This document shows positions 31,382 to 41,427 of a stretch of 64,000 bases of DNA, piece after piece (positions within the stretch are counted from its first letter, which is position 1; every line of letters begins with the position of its first letter). The notes beneath the pieces were generated by a model. The model was not told the origin of the DNA. It made no database searches and saw only the letters and a program-made list of their open reading frames with translations. A program made the position numbers and the translations under genes. This DNA comes from Oscillospiraceae bacterium (GTDB lineage: Bacteria > Bacillota > Clostridia > Oscillospirales > Ruminococcaceae): positions 211,797 to 275,796 of the forward strand of contig JAJQGJ010000002.1 of NCBI GenBank assembly GCA_021200565.1, written 5' to 3'.

Positions 31382-34036
31382 TTACTTGGCAGTTACAGAC
31401 ATATAGCTGCAGGCCTTGAGGGCAGTTGTGAGAGTTCCGGAGTAAGGAACTGCAACAACTCTTACCTTATAGGTAGTGCCGGATGTAAGACCTGTAATGG
31501 TGGTGGAAGTGCCGCTTGTCACTGTTGCCTTGCACTTGTAGGTGGAGCTTGAGCCCTCAGCAACATAGACCTTGTAGCTTGTAGCTCCCGAAACAGCAGT
31601 CCAGGAAACGGTGATAGCACCGCTTGAGGAGCTGGTTACCGACTTGAGGCTGGTGGTCGTCGAGGACGATGCAACAGGATCAGTAGCGGTTACGGTTGAA
31701 GCTGAAGTTGAGCAAGTGATGGTAGCGGTTCCAGAGCTGTAGCCAGTGTTGGAAACGATGTAGAAGTCGTAGCTTACACCATTGTTAAGACCGGAGATGT
31801 TGACAGCAGTCTTCTTGACAGTTCCTGCCTTCTTCCACTCGGTAGCGGTTGAACGCTTCCAGTAAACGGTGTAGGAAGAAGCGTCGTCAGCAGCAGTCCA
31901 TGAGAGAGCAATCTTTCCGCTTGTTCCGGAAGTAGCCTTGAAGCTGGTCGGATAAACGGATGCGCTCGAAGAAGAAGAGCTGGAGCCTGAGCTGGATGAG
32001 CCCGAAGAAGATGTGCTCGAGCCGGGAACATACTGAATGTAGCCGACAGGAGTGCTTCCCGACGAAGTCAATGCATAGACATAAGCTATGAACGAAGTGT
32101 TCTTACCATAAGGAATGGTGTAGCTGTTTGTAAGAGTAGCATAGGTGTTGTCGGAGGAGCTGCCGCTTGAAAGCGAGTAGGTTACATAGTAGTAGGTAGC
32201 TCCGCTTACTGCATCCCAGGTGATGGTGGTGCTGGTAGAGGTGCTCGAGGAGATCGAAACCTTATAGGAAATGGTCGAAGAGCTTGAAGAAGAGGAGCTT
32301 GAAGAGCTTGAAGAGGTGCTTGTTGCTGCAACAGTAGCATAAGCAGTCAAGCCAAGTGAGGTTCCGGTTGAGTCATAAGCTACAACATAGATTGAAGCAG
32401 ATGATGTATTTGCAATCGGAAGAACAGTGCTGTTGGAGTAAACCTGTACGCTGGTTCCGGTGGTGTCGGAGCCTACAAAGTAGGTTACAACGTAGTAGTA
32501 AGCACTGGAATTAGCGGTCCATGTAACGGTCTTTGAGCTTGTGCCGGAGACTACAGTGCAGTTGGTGCCGGTAGTAGTCGAGGTGGTGGAAGACGAAGCA
32601 GTCGAAGAGGAGGTTCCTGCAACGATTGTGGTCGATCCAACCAAGGTTCCGTTAATGGTGTAGACCTCGACAGTATAGGTGGTTCCTGTAGCCAGTGCAC
32701 TGAGGGTTACGCTTCCGGAGGTTGTAACGCCTTGAACGGAGCCGTTCAGATATACAATATAGGAGGTGCTTGAAGAAGCAGTCCAGTAGAAGGTGTAGCT
32801 ATAGTAGCCGGTGGTTACAAGACCGTTATTTGTGTAGGTGATAGTTGAAGTCGAAGATGAGCTTCCGGGAACGATGTAAGCATAGCCGACAGAGGTTCCG
32901 GTGTTGGAGGTAACGGTGATGTAGTAGGTATAACCGCTTGTGAGATAAAGGGTTGTGTAGTTGGTGGTAGCAGTGGTGGTGCTGGTAGAGCCATTAGCAG
33001 TTACGCTCAGGGTGTAGGAAGTAGCACCGGAAACTGCAGTCCAGGAAAGGGTGTAAGGATACAGACCATAGCTGTTAACGCCAGTTGTCGAATAGGTGAT
33101 ACCGCTTGAGTAGCTCGAGCCGGTTGTAGTGCCAGCAGTTATAGAAGCAGTACCAACGCTCTTGACAAATGTGCCCATTGAAGAGTAGCTTGTGCCAGTG
33201 TAAGCACGTACAACAAAGCTATAGGTATAGCCGCCAGTCAGGGTGATTGTAGCAGAATTGCTGGTTACATAGGTATATCCGCCGTAAGAAGAGCCCTGAG
33301 TAGAAGTGTAGTAGATGTAATATCCACCCGCTCCACTGACCGCAGACCAGCTGAGGGTGTAGCTGTAGTAACCAGTAGTGGTAGTTCCATTGTAAGTATA
33401 AGTTACACCAGAGGAGCTGGAAGAGCTGGATGAATTAGTCCAGGTGCCGGAAGTAGCAGCGGTAGCTGATGTTACTGTTTCATAAGCATAGATGGTAACG
33501 GTCTTCAACGAAGAATATGCTACAGCAATCGCGAAGTTAGCACTGGTCTGTCTGTCTATAGTGCCTGTAGTACCTGATGTAGTGGTGTAGGAAGCACTGT
33601 AGTAGCTGTATGCAGTTCCCTTCCAAGTAGCTGTCGACGAAGAAGAGTTGCCCGTTACAGTGACAGTACCAGCTGAGTTAGTGCTCGATGAAGTGTAGGT
33701 GGCAGCGACGGTAGTGCTTGCGTAATCCAACATTTCTGAGCTGGAGTTATACGCTGTTACAGTAATCTGATAAGTACCAGAGGTAGTATAAGCCTTGGAT
33801 ACAGAACCGGTTGTATTTCTGGTGCTGGAAACCAGTGTGGCTTGTGTAGTCAGGTTGGTGATTGAATAGTAGTAGTGGGACAAATCTGAACCGCTGTATG
33901 ACCATTCAAAATTCAGCGTGTTGCTGCTTGCAGTGGCGGTGGTGAATGAGACAGTACCACTTGCAAACACCGACAAATTGAGCATGGAGACTGCCAGAAT
34001 GAGGGCGGTTGCTAATGCTAAAAGTCTTTTAGTCAT
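31382..34036 (-). CDS. Large secreted fibronectin type III repeat protein
   Basis: An 884-residue exported protein. A Sec signal peptide (MTKRLLALATALILAVSML to VFA) opens it. About nine FN3-like beta modules of 75-95 residues follow; the first ones are diverged (TLSWSAVSGAGGYYIYY, TLSWTAVSGATSYTLSV, TITWDAVSGATYYYVTY) and the last two canonical (ALSWTAADDASSYTVYW, TVSWTAVSGATSYKVYV). Ser runs of up to about 12 link them. There is no sortase signal, dockerin or catalytic domain. It is probably a cell-surface spacer or adhesin. It has its own promoter and terminator. The Ser/Thr-biased composition explains the long open frames on the other strand. Confidence 0.85.
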   Translation of the reverse strand: MTKRLLALATALILAVSMLNLSVFASGTVSFTTATASSNTLNFEWSYSGSDLSHYYYSITNLTTQATLVSSTRNTTGSVSKAYTTSGTYQITVTAYNSSSEMLDYASTTVAATYTSSSTNSAGTVTVTGNSSSSTATWKGTAYSYYSASYTTTSGTTGTIDRQTSANFAIAVAYSSLKTVTIYAYETVTSATAATSGTWTNSSSSSSSSGVTYTYNGTTTTGYYSYTLSWSAVSGAGGYYIYYTSTQGSSYGGYTYVTSNSATITLTGGYTYSFVVRAYTGTSYSSMGTFVKSVGTASITAGTTTGSSYSSGITYSTTGVNSYGLYPYTLSWTAVSGATSYTLSVTANGSTSTTTATTNYTTLYLTSGYTYYITVTSNTGTSVGYAYIVPGSSSSTSTITYTNNGLVTTGYYSYTFYWTASSSTSYIVYLNGSVQGVTTSGSVTLSALATGTTYTVEVYTINGTLVGSTTIVAGTSSSTASSSTTSTTTGTNCTVVSGTSSKTVTWTANSSAYYYVVTYFVGSDTTGTSVQVYSNSTVLPIANTSSASIYVVAYDSTGTSLGLTAYATVAATSTSSSSSSSSSSSSSTISYKVSISSSTSTSTTITWDAVSGATYYYVTYSLSSGSSSDNTYATLTNSYTIPYGKNTSFIAYVYALTSSGSTPVGYIQYVPGSSTSSSGSSSSGSSSSSSSASVYPTSFKATSGTSGKIALSWTAADDASSYTVYWKRSTATEWKKAGTVKKTAVNISGLNNGVSYDFYIVSNTGYSSGTATITCSTSASTVTATDPVASSSTTTSLKSVTSSSSGAITVSWTAVSGATSYKVYVAEGSSSTYKCKATVTSGTSTTITGLTSGTTYKVRVVAVPYSGTLTTALKACSYMSVTAK

Positions 34037-34123
34037 TTTTATGACGCTCCTTTTTTCAAAAGATTTTTTGATTTCCCCCTTAGGTTCAGAAGCGAAGCTT
34101 CTGTCCTATAGGATACCGAATAT

Positions 34124-34152
34124 ATTATAACATCTTTTTTCCCAGTTGTAAA
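34124..34152 (-). promoter_or_regulatory. Promoter of the FN3 repeat protein gene
   Basis: Minus strand TTTACA 34147-34152, 17-bp spacer, TATAAT 34124-34129. The leader has a GAAGC/GCTTC hairpin at about 34088-34103. Confidence 0.8.
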
Positions 34153-34245
34153 CCCCGAATTATTAATTTTCACAAGGAGAAAATTAATTTTTCAGTCTGT
34201 GGGTGCAACTCGAGGGTTGCAATTCTTCCGAAAAGGTGTTACACT

Positions 34246-34251
34246 TATAAT
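34246..34251 (+). promoter_or_regulatory. Probable -10 box of galM
   Basis: TATAAT at 34246-34251, but the matching -35 position reads TTCTTC, so the promoter is weak or activated. Confidence 0.4.
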
Positions 34252-34325
34252 ACAAATCAAGGCACGCATTTATTGCACCTAAGAAAAATATTTTTTTGAA
34301 ATTTTCTGAAAGGACTTGAAAACCT

Positions 34326-35372
34326 ATGACAACTGTAACAAAAAGAGATTTCGGCTGCCTCTCAACCGGCGAATCGGTCTCGCTCTATGAGCTCAAGAAC
34401 TCGATGGGCGCATATGTCGAAATTATCACCTACGGCGGAGCTATCCGCTCGATAAACGTCCCGGACAAGAACGGCTATATCGCCGATGTCGCTCTCGGAT
34501 ATGACGACATTTCCGGATATGAGACACAGGACAAGTACATCGGCGCACTCATTGGTCGCCACGGCAACAGAATCGAGGACGCTAAGTTCAAGCTCGGAAG
34601 AAAGGTTTATACCTTGGGTAAGAACGACGGCAGAAACAACCTCCACGGCGGCTTCGAGGGCTTCAACAAGAAGATCTGGGATGCCAGTGTCGACGGCGAG
34701 AAGCTGGTTCTTAACTACACCTCCCCCGACGGCGAAGAGGGCTTCCCGGGAACTCTCCACGTAACAGTCAAGTATTCGTTTGACGACGATTGCGCACTTA
34801 AGATCGACTACAGCGCAGTTGCTGAGAGCGACACCATCTGCAATCTTACCAATCACTGCTACTTCAACCTTGACGGTCAGGGCACAGGCTCGATCGAGAA
34901 GCACTCTCTCAAGATCAACGCCACCCACTTCACAGTCGGAAATTCAGAATGCTTGCCCACTGGATACGTAGCAAAAGTAGAGGGCACACCGCTCGACTTC
35001 ACCGACTTCCACGTAATCGGCGAGAGAATCAATCAAAAGCACGAGCAGCTGGTATTTGCCGGCGGCTATGACCACAACTGGTGCCCGGACGGCGAGGGCT
35101 TTAGGCACATGGCAACCCTCAAAGCGGCTAGCACCGGACGCACGATGGAAGTATGGTCGGACACTCCCGGCATGCAGTTCTATTCCGGAAACTTCCTCGA
35201 CGGCACCGCACCCTATGGCAAGAACGGCAAGCCGGTTGAGAAGAGAGACGGACTCTGCCTTGAAACCCAGTTCTACCCGAACGCAATGAGATTTGATAAC
35301 TTCGAAAAGCCGATCTTAAAGGCTGGAGAGAAGTATCATCATGTGACGGTGTACAAATTTGGTGTAAACTGA
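34326..35372 (+). CDS. galM: Aldose 1-epimerase (galactose mutarotase)
   Basis: A 348-residue GalM. It interconverts alpha and beta anomers of galactose/glucose. LIGRHGNRIEDAKFKLG, NNLHGGFEGFNKKIWD, CNLTNHCYFNLDGQG (catalytic His) and GLCLETQFYPNAMRF (catalytic Glu) are all present. It stands alone with no gal operon nearby. GAAAGGAC lies 11 nt upstream. Confidence 0.94.
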   Translation: MTTVTKRDFGCLSTGESVSLYELKNSMGAYVEIITYGGAIRSINVPDKNGYIADVALGYDDISGYETQDKYIGALIGRHGNRIEDAKFKLGRKVYTLGKNDGRNNLHGGFEGFNKKIWDASVDGEKLVLNYTSPDGEEGFPGTLHVTVKYSFDDDCALKIDYSAVAESDTICNLTNHCYFNLDGQGTGSIEKHSLKINATHFTVGNSECLPTGYVAKVEGTPLDFTDFHVIGERINQKHEQLVFAGGYDHNWCPDGEGFRHMATLKAASTGRTMEVWSDTPGMQFYSGNFLDGTAPYGKNGKPVEKRDGLCLETQFYPNAMRFDNFEKPILKAGEKYHHVTVYKFGVN

Positions 35373-35373
35373 T

Positions 35374-35463
35374 TGTAGGGGCGGAGAAGTTTGGCTTTGC
35401 CAAACTTCTCCGCCCGAACCAAGACAGCATTGAAAAGCGGGCGGATAATATCCGCCCCTACTT
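35374..35463. repeat. R2 pair with altered first arm
   Basis: The first arm carries GGCGGAGAAGTTTGGC with its complement instead of the usual core, so the stem is kept with a different sequence. The second arm is standard. Confidence 0.8.
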
Positions 35464-35487
35464 TTGTCGCACTTCGTGCGACGCCGC

Positions 35488-35705
35488 TCCCGTTGGTTGC
35501 GGAACCTCTCAGCCAGAGTTGCGAAGCAACTCTCTTAGTTCGGCAAAGCCGAACTAATGCGCTCACCCTTGACAGGGGAGCCTTTTTACGTTCTGGGAAG
35601 GTTTGCTATTGGCTCCCCTTATTAAGGGGAGCTGGCGCCGAAGGCGACTGAGAGGTGCGCCGACCGAAGGGAGGCGCTCGGCAAGACGACGCAGCCGTCG
35701 TAGCC
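35488..35705. repeat. R1 repeats with extra hairpins
   Basis: Reverse R1 with AGAGTTGC/GCAACTCT and AGTTCGGC/GCCGAACT arms, then a forward R1 (GGCTCCCCTT, GGCGCCGAAGGCGAC, TGAGAGGTG). Confidence 0.8.
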
Positions 35706-35775
35706 GACAATGGGTTTGCATGAAGCGCTTTCCTCCCGCATATGCTTTAACAGCATATACGAGAGGATGTTTGTT

Positions 35776-36006
35776 ATGACCCGTTCGCAAATTAAGCTCC
35801 GAAAACAAAACCTCCTTGCTATCGAGTCGGACATCAAGGAGATTTCTTTGGCTATGAAGACTGCTGAGAGCTGCTTTAATGAGACTACTGACGATGATCT
35901 TCTCAGTGCCCTCATCTATGACCGGGCGGCTCTCGAGTCAAGGTATAACTATTTGATAAGGCAGCTCAAGGCTCTTGAGGCGCTCGAAGAGCGGTCTATT
36001 CGATAA
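35776..36006 (+). CDS. YaaL-like protein (DUF2508)
   Basis: A 76-residue helical protein with the DUF2508/YaaL pattern: an N-terminal basic stretch, SLAMKTAESCFNETTDDDLL and ALIYDRAALESRYNYLIRQL. Function unknown in the family. ATG 35776 follows GAGAGG; the longer frame from 35710 has no site. It converges with the YczE-like gene, overlapping it by 11 nt. Confidence 0.75.
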   Translation: MTRSQIKLRKQNLLAIESDIKEISLAMKTAESCFNETTDDDLLSALIYDRAALESRYNYLIRQLKALEALEERSIR

Positions 36007-36637
36007 ACCTGCCGATGCGCTTGCGGACGGCTTCCGCCATCGGTCCTATCGTCAGCGCCATCAGGACTGTCACAATTCCGACTGTTCCGCCAATGAGGTA
36101 GCCTAAAACCGCATAGAAGCTGTCCCAGAGGATTCTTATAACCCGGAAAGGAAGCTTCTTCTGAGCTTTGAAGATGATCTCCGGAATCGAGTCGTAGGGC
36201 GAAGCCCCAAGCCCGACGGAGGTGTAGACCGCAACCGAGAAGACGAATATGAACAGAATCACGACGCAGGCTATAATTTTCTCAACCCAGCCTGTGAATG
36301 TGAATTCCGGGATGAGCTTTTCCCGCAGCCAGGTCATGAAGTCGCAGGAATAGCCGACTATGAACATGTTGCAGACGGTGCCGATGCCGATGTTCTCTCT
36401 TCCCTTCCAGAGGACAAGGAGGAAGAGAACGCAGTTGATGAGCGCCTGCCAGCTGCCGAAGCTCATGTCTAAGATGTCCGCCATCGCAAGGTTGAAGACC
36501 GAGCAAGGGTCGGTTCCCCACGCCAGTAGATTCAGCCAGGACACGCAGAAGCCCATCAGCGTCACGCCAATGACGCAGAATATAACCCGCCGCAGCATAT
36601 GCGGCTTGTGGAAGATGGATTTTAAGAAGGATTTCAT
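35996..36637 (-). CDS. YczE/YitT-type integral membrane protein
   Basis: A 213-residue protein with five to six membrane helices. WLNLLAWGTDPCSVFNLAMA, NMFIVGYSCDFMTWLREKL and VGLGASPYDSIPEII fit the YczE/YyaS group of unknown function. Regulation is not apparent. It ends convergently on the YaaL-like gene. Confidence 0.75.
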   Translation of the reverse strand: MKSFLKSIFHKPHMLRRVIFCVIGVTLMGFCVSWLNLLAWGTDPCSVFNLAMADILDMSFGSWQALINCVLFLLVLWKGRENIGIGTVCNMFIVGYSCDFMTWLREKLIPEFTFTGWVEKIIACVVILFIFVFSVAVYTSVGLGASPYDSIPEIIFKAQKKLPFRVIRILWDSFYAVLGYLIGGTVGIVTVLMALTIGPMAEAVRKRIGRFIE

Positions 36638-36659
36638 ATTTTTACCCCTGTATTATGTA

Positions 36660-37133
36660 CTATACTGTAGTCAGTTCTTTTGACTTCTGGAACTCTTTCA
36701 GCCGTTCCAAGAGCAGATCTATATCCGTGCAATAATTCGGACGAAATCCGTTTTCATATGCAGTGAGATAGGATTGACATTCGGCAGTTATTCTTTCTTC
36801 ATTTTTATCAATTATTGCCTTCGTCTGATAGCTGAATCTTTTTTCAAACGAACGACATTTATGAGTATACGTCCACTCAACGGGAATCATCTTTATGTAG
36901 TGAATGCCGTGACGGTTTCCTTTTCTCGTGGTTTTTCTCGGAGGCAGTGCAAAGAACTGCTCTTTAGAAGCAGAATGCGGAATATTAGAACGCAGCGGGA
37001 CAGCAAAAGTCTGTTGCTTACCCTTATAAATCAGTTCCACCAATAACACACATGGTCTGCTACTTTTGTACAGCACCTGTTCATCTTCGGCAAAAGCCTT
37101 TAAAAGCTCTTCATCAACCGTAACCAGTCTCAC
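36660..37133 (-). CDS. TenpN/ToxN-like endoribonuclease toxin (type III toxin-antitoxin)
   Basis: A 157-residue protein. VLLVELIYKGKQQTFAVPLR followed by SNIPHSA, and then GIHYIKMIPV, fits the conserved core of ToxN/TenpN/CptN/AbiQ toxins (the beta strand into PLRSN, then a strand with Lys/Ile-Pro). These enzymes cut mRNA and are held inactive by small RNA repeats. Start GTG 37133 has AGGGGA 7 nt upstream. The three-repeat RNA region with a leaky terminator directly upstream is the expected layout. The C-terminal helix region (about 110-157) is less conserved. The subfamily is not certain. Confidence 0.72.
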   Translation of the reverse strand: MRLVTVDEELLKAFAEDEQVLYKSSRPCVLLVELIYKGKQQTFAVPLRSNIPHSASKEQFFALPPRKTTRKGNRHGIHYIKMIPVEWTYTHKCRSFEKRFSYQTKAIIDKNEERITAECQSYLTAYENGFRPNYCTDIDLLLERLKEFQKSKELTTV

Positions 37134-37154
37134 TTATAATCCCCTGCCTTTCAC

Positions 37155-37183
37155 AAAATCAGAGCCCACCAATAAGGTAGGCT
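37155..37183 (-). terminator. Weak terminator between antitoxin RNA and toxin gene
   Basis: Minus strand stem GAGCCTACC/GGTGGGCTC followed by TGATTTTG, a short T tract that should let some transcripts read into the toxin gene. Confidence 0.7.
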
Positions 37184-37493
37184 CGATTTTTCATACAAGT
37201 GGGTAATATTCTACGCAATCAAAAGATTGCATCCCGTTACCCGCGGAGATATTATCAGTTACGGAGTAACTGATTCACACAAGTGAGTGATATTCTACAC
37301 AGCCCGACAAAGCGGACCGGCTTGCAAGCAAACCGTTCCCCGTCACTCACGGAGGCTAAACATGACTACACCCAAAAGGGGAGCCGTACAAGGATGATAT
37401 TTTACGTGGTTTGAAGCAACCGCACCCCGTCACCTACGGAGGCTAAACATATTCGCAAGCGAATTGTGTTTACTGTGGAATGTTCCATCCCAC
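37160..37493 (-). ncRNA. Type III antitoxin RNA with three long pseudoknot-like repeats
   Basis: Three repeat units (37391-37443, 37276-37355, 37192-37249; minus strand order). Each starts CTCCG and has a loop of about 7 nt, then CGGGG/CGGGA, a variable inner hairpin, and a strand complementary to that loop. Unit 2 pairs GTGAGTGA with TCACTCAC; unit 3 pairs GGGTAA with TTACCC; unit 1 pairs GGTGA with TCATC (one G-U). These covariations fit an H-type pseudoknot, the known form of type III antitoxins. Units are 53-80 nt and start 88-105 nt apart, longer than the 34-48 nt usual in the class. Confidence 0.7.
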
Positions 37494-37499
37494 ACTGTT

Positions 37500-37528
37500 A
37501 TTATACACTATGTGTCTGAAAAATGCAA
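37500..37528 (-). promoter_or_regulatory. Promoter of the type III toxin-antitoxin operon
   Basis: Minus strand TTGCAT 37523-37528, 17-bp spacer, TATAAT 37500-37505. It drives the repeats first, then the toxin by read-through. Confidence 0.8.
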
Positions 37529-37552
37529 TACCCGATTCAAAAAATATTGCAA

Positions 37553-38542
37553 TCACACATGTGCCAGTGTCCCCGCCATAACCGCCTTGATAGTATGCAT
37601 GCGGTTCTCCGCTTCCTGGAAAACTGCCGAGCGGGGGCTTTCGAAGACCTCGTCGGTGACCTCCATGCAGTCAAGACCGAACTTCTCGTTTATGAGCTTG
37701 CCGGTGGTGGTCTTCAGGTCGTGGAAGGACGGCAGGCAATGCATGAATATTGCGTTGTCGGTGGCGTTCATAAGGGTTGAGTTGACCTGATATGGCGACA
37801 GATCAGCGATTCTTTCCGCCCAGACTTCGTCCGGCTCGCCCATTGAGACCCAGACATCGGTGTAGACAACGTTCTGACCCTTGGCAGCTTCAGCAGGATT
37901 CTCGCAGAGAGTGATGCTTCCGCCGCTCTCTTTAGCCAGCTCTTCACAAGTCTTTACGAGCTCAGCATTCGGGAAATACTTTTTCGGCGCACATGCAGTG
38001 AAATTAAGCCCCATCTTTGCGCAGCCGACCATCAGGGAATTGCCCATGTTGTATCTGGCGTCGCCCATATAGAGGAAGTTGATGCCCTTGAGGCGTCCGT
38101 AAATCTCCTTGATCGTAAGAAAATCGGCTAAGATCTGTGTCGGGTGGAATTCGTTAGTAAGACCGTTCCAGACCGGAACGCTTGAGTATTCAGCCAGCTC
38201 CTCAACAATCTCCTGACCATAGCCACGGTATTCGATTCCGTCGAACATCGAGCTCAAAACTCTCGCTGTATCAGCGATGCTTTCTTTCTTGCCAATCTGG
38301 GAGCCGGAAGGATCAAGATAAGTGCAGCCCATGCCCAAATCATGCGCCGCCACTTCGAACGAGCAGCGGGTGCGGGTGCTGGTTTTCTCAAAGATGAGTG
38401 CAATATTCTTGCCCTCGCAGAGGCGGTGCGCAACTCCCGCCTTTTTCTTTGCCTTGAGAGTTGCAGCAAGGTCTATAAGACCCTCTATTTCATCGGGAGT
38501 GAAGTCCATAAGCTTCAGAAAATCCCGTCCGTAAAGATTCAT
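37553..38542 (-). CDS. argF: Ornithine carbamoyltransferase
   Basis: A 329-residue OTCase (ornithine + carbamoyl-P to citrulline). The carbamoyl-phosphate motif [20 protein letters not shown], the [11 protein letters not shown] motif and the ornithine motif MHCLPSFHD are all present. Its start overlaps the argH stop by 4 nt (ATGA), so it is translationally coupled. Order in transcription is argG, argH, argF, which runs opposite to pathway order. Confidence 0.96.
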   Translation of the reverse strand: MNLYGRDFLKLMDFTPDEIEGLIDLAATLKAKKKAGVAHRLCEGKNIALIFEKTSTRTRCSFEVAAHDLGMGCTYLDPSGSQIGKKESIADTARVLSSMFDGIEYRGYGQEIVEELAEYSSVPVWNGLTNEFHPTQILADFLTIKEIYGRLKGINFLYMGDARYNMGNSLMVGCAKMGLNFTACAPKKYFPNAELVKTCEELAKESGGSITLCENPAEAAKGQNVVYTDVWVSMGEPDEVWAERIADLSPYQVNSTLMNATDNAIFMHCLPSFHDLKTTTGKLINEKFGLDCMEVTDEVFESPRSAVFQEAENRMHTIKAVMAGTLAHV

Positions 38543-39939
38543 TTTTGTTCAATTCCTTTCCTGAGTTCACTTAGCCTGTCTTTTGCGTCAGAAATCTGCT
38601 TTTCAACTGAGCCCACCGAGGTTCCGCCCTCGCTGATTCTCTTGTCGACGCAGTTCTTAAGGTCGATTTCCTGATACAAATCGTCTTCGAAAAGCTCGCT
38701 GAACTCTTTATATTCGGATAAGTCCATCGTTTCGAGTACTTTTCCCGTATCGATGCAATGTGCGACTATTCTGCCGCTAATCTTATATGCGCTTCTGAAC
38801 GGCAAGCCCTTTCTCACAAGGTAGTCAGCAAGGTCTGTGGCGTTGATAAAGCCCTTCTGAGCCGCAGTCATCATGTTTTCCCGGTTGGCTTTCATAGTGG
38901 AGACCATGCCGGTAAACACATCGATGCACATCTTGACTGTGTCGATTCCGTCGAAGAGGCATTCTTTATCTTCTTGCATATCTTTGTTGTAGGCAAGAGG
39001 AAGACCCTTCAAGACAGTCAGAATCGTAATCAAATCGCCGTAAACTCTTCCGGTTTTGCCTCTGACTAACTCCGCCATGTCGGGGTTTTTCTTTTGCGGC
39101 ATGATTGACGAGCCGGTGGTGAAGCTGTCGGAAAGCTCCACGAATTTGAACTCCCAGCTCGACCAGAGAACTATTTCCTCCGAGAATCTCGAAAGGTGCA
39201 TCATTATGATTGATAGATCACTCAGCGTCTCGCAGACGAAATCCCTGTCAGAAACGCCGTCAATGCTGTTCCTTGAGACCGAGTCGAAGCCTAATTTCCG
39301 GGCTTCATAGCCTCTGTCGGTTTCGTATGTAGTTCCCGCAAGCGCACAGCTTCCGATTGGAGAGACGTTGACCCGGGCTTTTGCATCCTCAAGCCTTGAA
39401 ATATCTCTTCCCAGCATCTCGACATAGCACATAAGCTGATGCCCGAAGGTAATCGGCTGCGCTCTCTGGAGGTGGGTGTATCCCGGCATGACATAGTCTT
39501 TATACTCCTCAGCCTTTGCGACAACTGCGTCGGACAAATCAAGAAGCTTTTCCTGAATCGAGGCTATCTCAGTTCTCGTATACATTCTCGTGTCGAGAGC
39601 AACCTGGTCATTGCGGCTGCGGGCAGTATGCAGCTTCTTCCCGACGTCGCCGAGCCGTGAAGTGAGAACCTCCTCGACGAACATGTGAATATCCTCGCAG
39701 TCGGGGTTTATCTTAAGCTTCCCTGAATCAAGATCCGAAAGGATCCCCGCAAGCCCGTCGATAAGCTGATTCGCTTCATCCTCGGTGATAATCCCGGTCG
39801 CTCCGAGCATTCCTGCATGCGCCATGCTGCCGGTTATGTCCTCACGATACATCCGGCTGTCGAAGCGGATAGAAGAGTTGAAGTCGTCAGCCAAGGTGCT
39901 TGTGACACCCTCAGTGCGCCCAGCCCACATTTTTGACAT
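38539..39939 (-). CDS. argH: Argininosuccinate lyase
   Basis: A 466-residue fumarase-superfamily lyase giving arginine and fumarate. Active-site motifs are [33 protein letters not shown] and the signature loop [25 protein letters not shown] lies upstream of ATG 39939. It is separated from argG by an R1 repeat, which would lie within the operon mRNA. Confidence 0.97.
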   Translation of the reverse strand: MSKMWAGRTEGVTSTLADDFNSSIRFDSRMYREDITGSMAHAGMLGATGIITEDEANQLIDGLAGILSDLDSGKLKINPDCEDIHMFVEEVLTSRLGDVGKKLHTARSRNDQVALDTRMYTRTEIASIQEKLLDLSDAVVAKAEEYKDYVMPGYTHLQRAQPITFGHQLMCYVEMLGRDISRLEDAKARVNVSPIGSCALAGTTYETDRGYEARKLGFDSVSRNSIDGVSDRDFVCETLSDLSIIMMHLSRFSEEIVLWSSWEFKFVELSDSFTTGSSIMPQKKNPDMAELVRGKTGRVYGDLITILTVLKGLPLAYNKDMQEDKECLFDGIDTVKMCIDVFTGMVSTMKANRENMMTAAQKGFINATDLADYLVRKGLPFRSAYKISGRIVAHCIDTGKVLETMDLSEYKEFSELFEDDLYQEIDLKNCVDKRISEGGTSVGSVEKQISDAKDRLSELRKGIEQK

Positions 39940-39977
39940 AGTTGTTGTACCTCCAAAGTTATATAGAAGAAGTAAAG

Positions 39978-40052
39978 GCTCCCCTGAAAGGGGAGCGCAT
40001 CAGTTCGGCATTGCCGAACTGAGAGAGTTGCTTCGCAACTCTGACTGAGGGG
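39978..40052. repeat. R1 repeat with extra hairpins
   Basis: GGCTCCCCTG/GGGGAGC, GTTCGGC/GCCGAAC, AGAGTTGC/GCAACTCT, TGAGGGG. It lies between argG and argH. Confidence 0.85.
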
Positions 40053-40053
40053 T

Positions 40054-41289
40054 TTACTTCAGCCCATTCTTCGCTTTCATCTTCGCATAAACCTTGGTCG
40101 GAAGACCATAGCAGTTGATGAATCCTCCTGCATCCTTCTGATCATAGACCTCATCCTCATCGAATGTTGCGATTTCGGGATCGTAGAGGGAATATGGAGA
40201 TGTTACACCTGCGTTGATGATATTGCCCTTGTAGAGCTTCAATGTTACGTCGCCGGTGACAGTCTTCTGGGTCGACTTCACGAATGCCAAGATTGCCTCG
40301 GTAAGAGGAGTGAACCACTGAGCATTGTATACGAGCTCAGCAAGCTTCTGAGCAACGAGCGACTTATAGTGAGCTGTTTCTTTATCAAGAGTGATGGTCT
40401 CGAGAGTCTCGTGAGCGTGATAGAGGATAGCTCCGCCGGGAGTCTCATAAACTCCTCTGCTCTTCATGCCGACAAGGCGGTTCTCGACGATGTCAAGAAG
40501 TCCGATGCCGTTCTCTCCGCCAAGCTTATTGAGCTCAGTAACGAGCTCAGTAGCGTTCATCTCTACGCCATTAACGGAAGTAGGAACACCCTCAACAAAG
40601 TGAAGCTTCACATACGACGGCTCATCGGGAGCCATTTCGGGAGAAACGCCCATCTCGAGGAAGCCGGGCTTGTTGTACTGCGGCTCATTTGCCGGGTCTT
40701 CAAGGTCGAGTCCCTCGTGGGAAAGATGCCAGAGGTTCTTATCTTTAGAGTAGTTGGTTTCACGGCTTATCTTAAGGGGCACATTGTGAGCCTCGGCATA
40801 GTCGATCTCCTCGTCACGGGACTTGATGCTCCACTCTCTCCAGGGAGCGATGATCGGGATGTCGGGAGCGAAAGCCTTGATTGCAACTTCGAAACGAACC
40901 TGGTCGTTGCCCTTTCCGGTGCAGCCGTGGCAGATGGCGTCTGCGCCTTCCTTCAGAGCAATCTCAGCAATACGTCTTGCAATCGGAGGACGTGCGAAAG
41001 CGGTTCCGAGTAAGTACTCTTCATACTTCGCACCAGCCTGAACGCACGGGAAAACGAATTCGGTCAGGAATTCTTCTGTCAGGTCTTCGATATAGAGCTT
41101 CGAAGCACCGGTCTTGAGAGCCTTCTCCTCAAGCCCGTCGAGCTCAGTTCCCTGTCCGACGTTAGCTGAAACAGCAATGATCTCGGGATCGTTATAATTT
41201 TCCTTGAGCCAAGGAATGATAATCGAAGTGTCGAGTCCGCCCGAATAGGCAAGGACTATTTTTTTGATGTTTTCTTTTTTTATACTCAT
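40054..41289 (-). CDS. argG: Argininosuccinate synthase
   Basis: A 411-residue enzyme joining citrulline and aspartate with ATP. The PP-loop [17 protein letters not shown] and the [24 protein letters not shown] region and [15 protein letters not shown] segment are present. ATG 41289 has GGAGG 8 nt upstream. Two ARG-box-like palindromes overlap and flank the promoter, so arginine repression by ArgR/AhrC is likely. Confidence 0.97.
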   Translation of the reverse strand: MSIKKENIKKIVLAYSGGLDTSIIIPWLKENYNDPEIIAVSANVGQGTELDGLEEKALKTGASKLYIEDLTEEFLTEFVFPCVQAGAKYEEYLLGTAFARPPIARRIAEIALKEGADAICHGCTGKGNDQVRFEVAIKAFAPDIPIIAPWREWSIKSRDEEIDYAEAHNVPLKISRETNYSKDKNLWHLSHEGLDLEDPANEPQYNKPGFLEMGVSPEMAPDEPSYVKLHFVEGVPTSVNGVEMNATELVTELNKLGGENGIGLLDIVENRLVGMKSRGVYETPGGAILYHAHETLETITLDKETAHYKSLVAQKLAELVYNAQWFTPLTEAILAFVKSTQKTVTGDVTLKLYKGNIINAGVTSPYSLYDPEIATFDEDEVYDQKDAGGFINCYGLPTKVYAKMKAKNGLK

Positions 41290-41312
41290 GTTTGGTTCCT
41301 CCAATGGTTTAT

Positions 41313-41385
41313 TGTAGGGGCGGATATTATCCGCCCGCGCTTATCGCAAGGGATTTTCGGGCGGATATTATCCGCCCCTACATTT
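41313..41385. repeat. R2 inverted pair in the argG leader
   Basis: Two R2 palindromes between the argG promoter and ATG, so they lie in the 5' leader of the arginine operon mRNA. Confidence 0.85.
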
Positions 41386-41398
41386 TGCGGTTCGCCCT

Positions 41399-41427
41399 AT
41401 TATAGCACTACTTGCATAATTATGCAA
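41399..41427 (-). promoter_or_regulatory. Promoter of argG-argH-argF
   Basis: Minus strand TTGCAT 41422-41427, 17-bp spacer, TATAAT 41399-41404. Confidence 0.8.
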
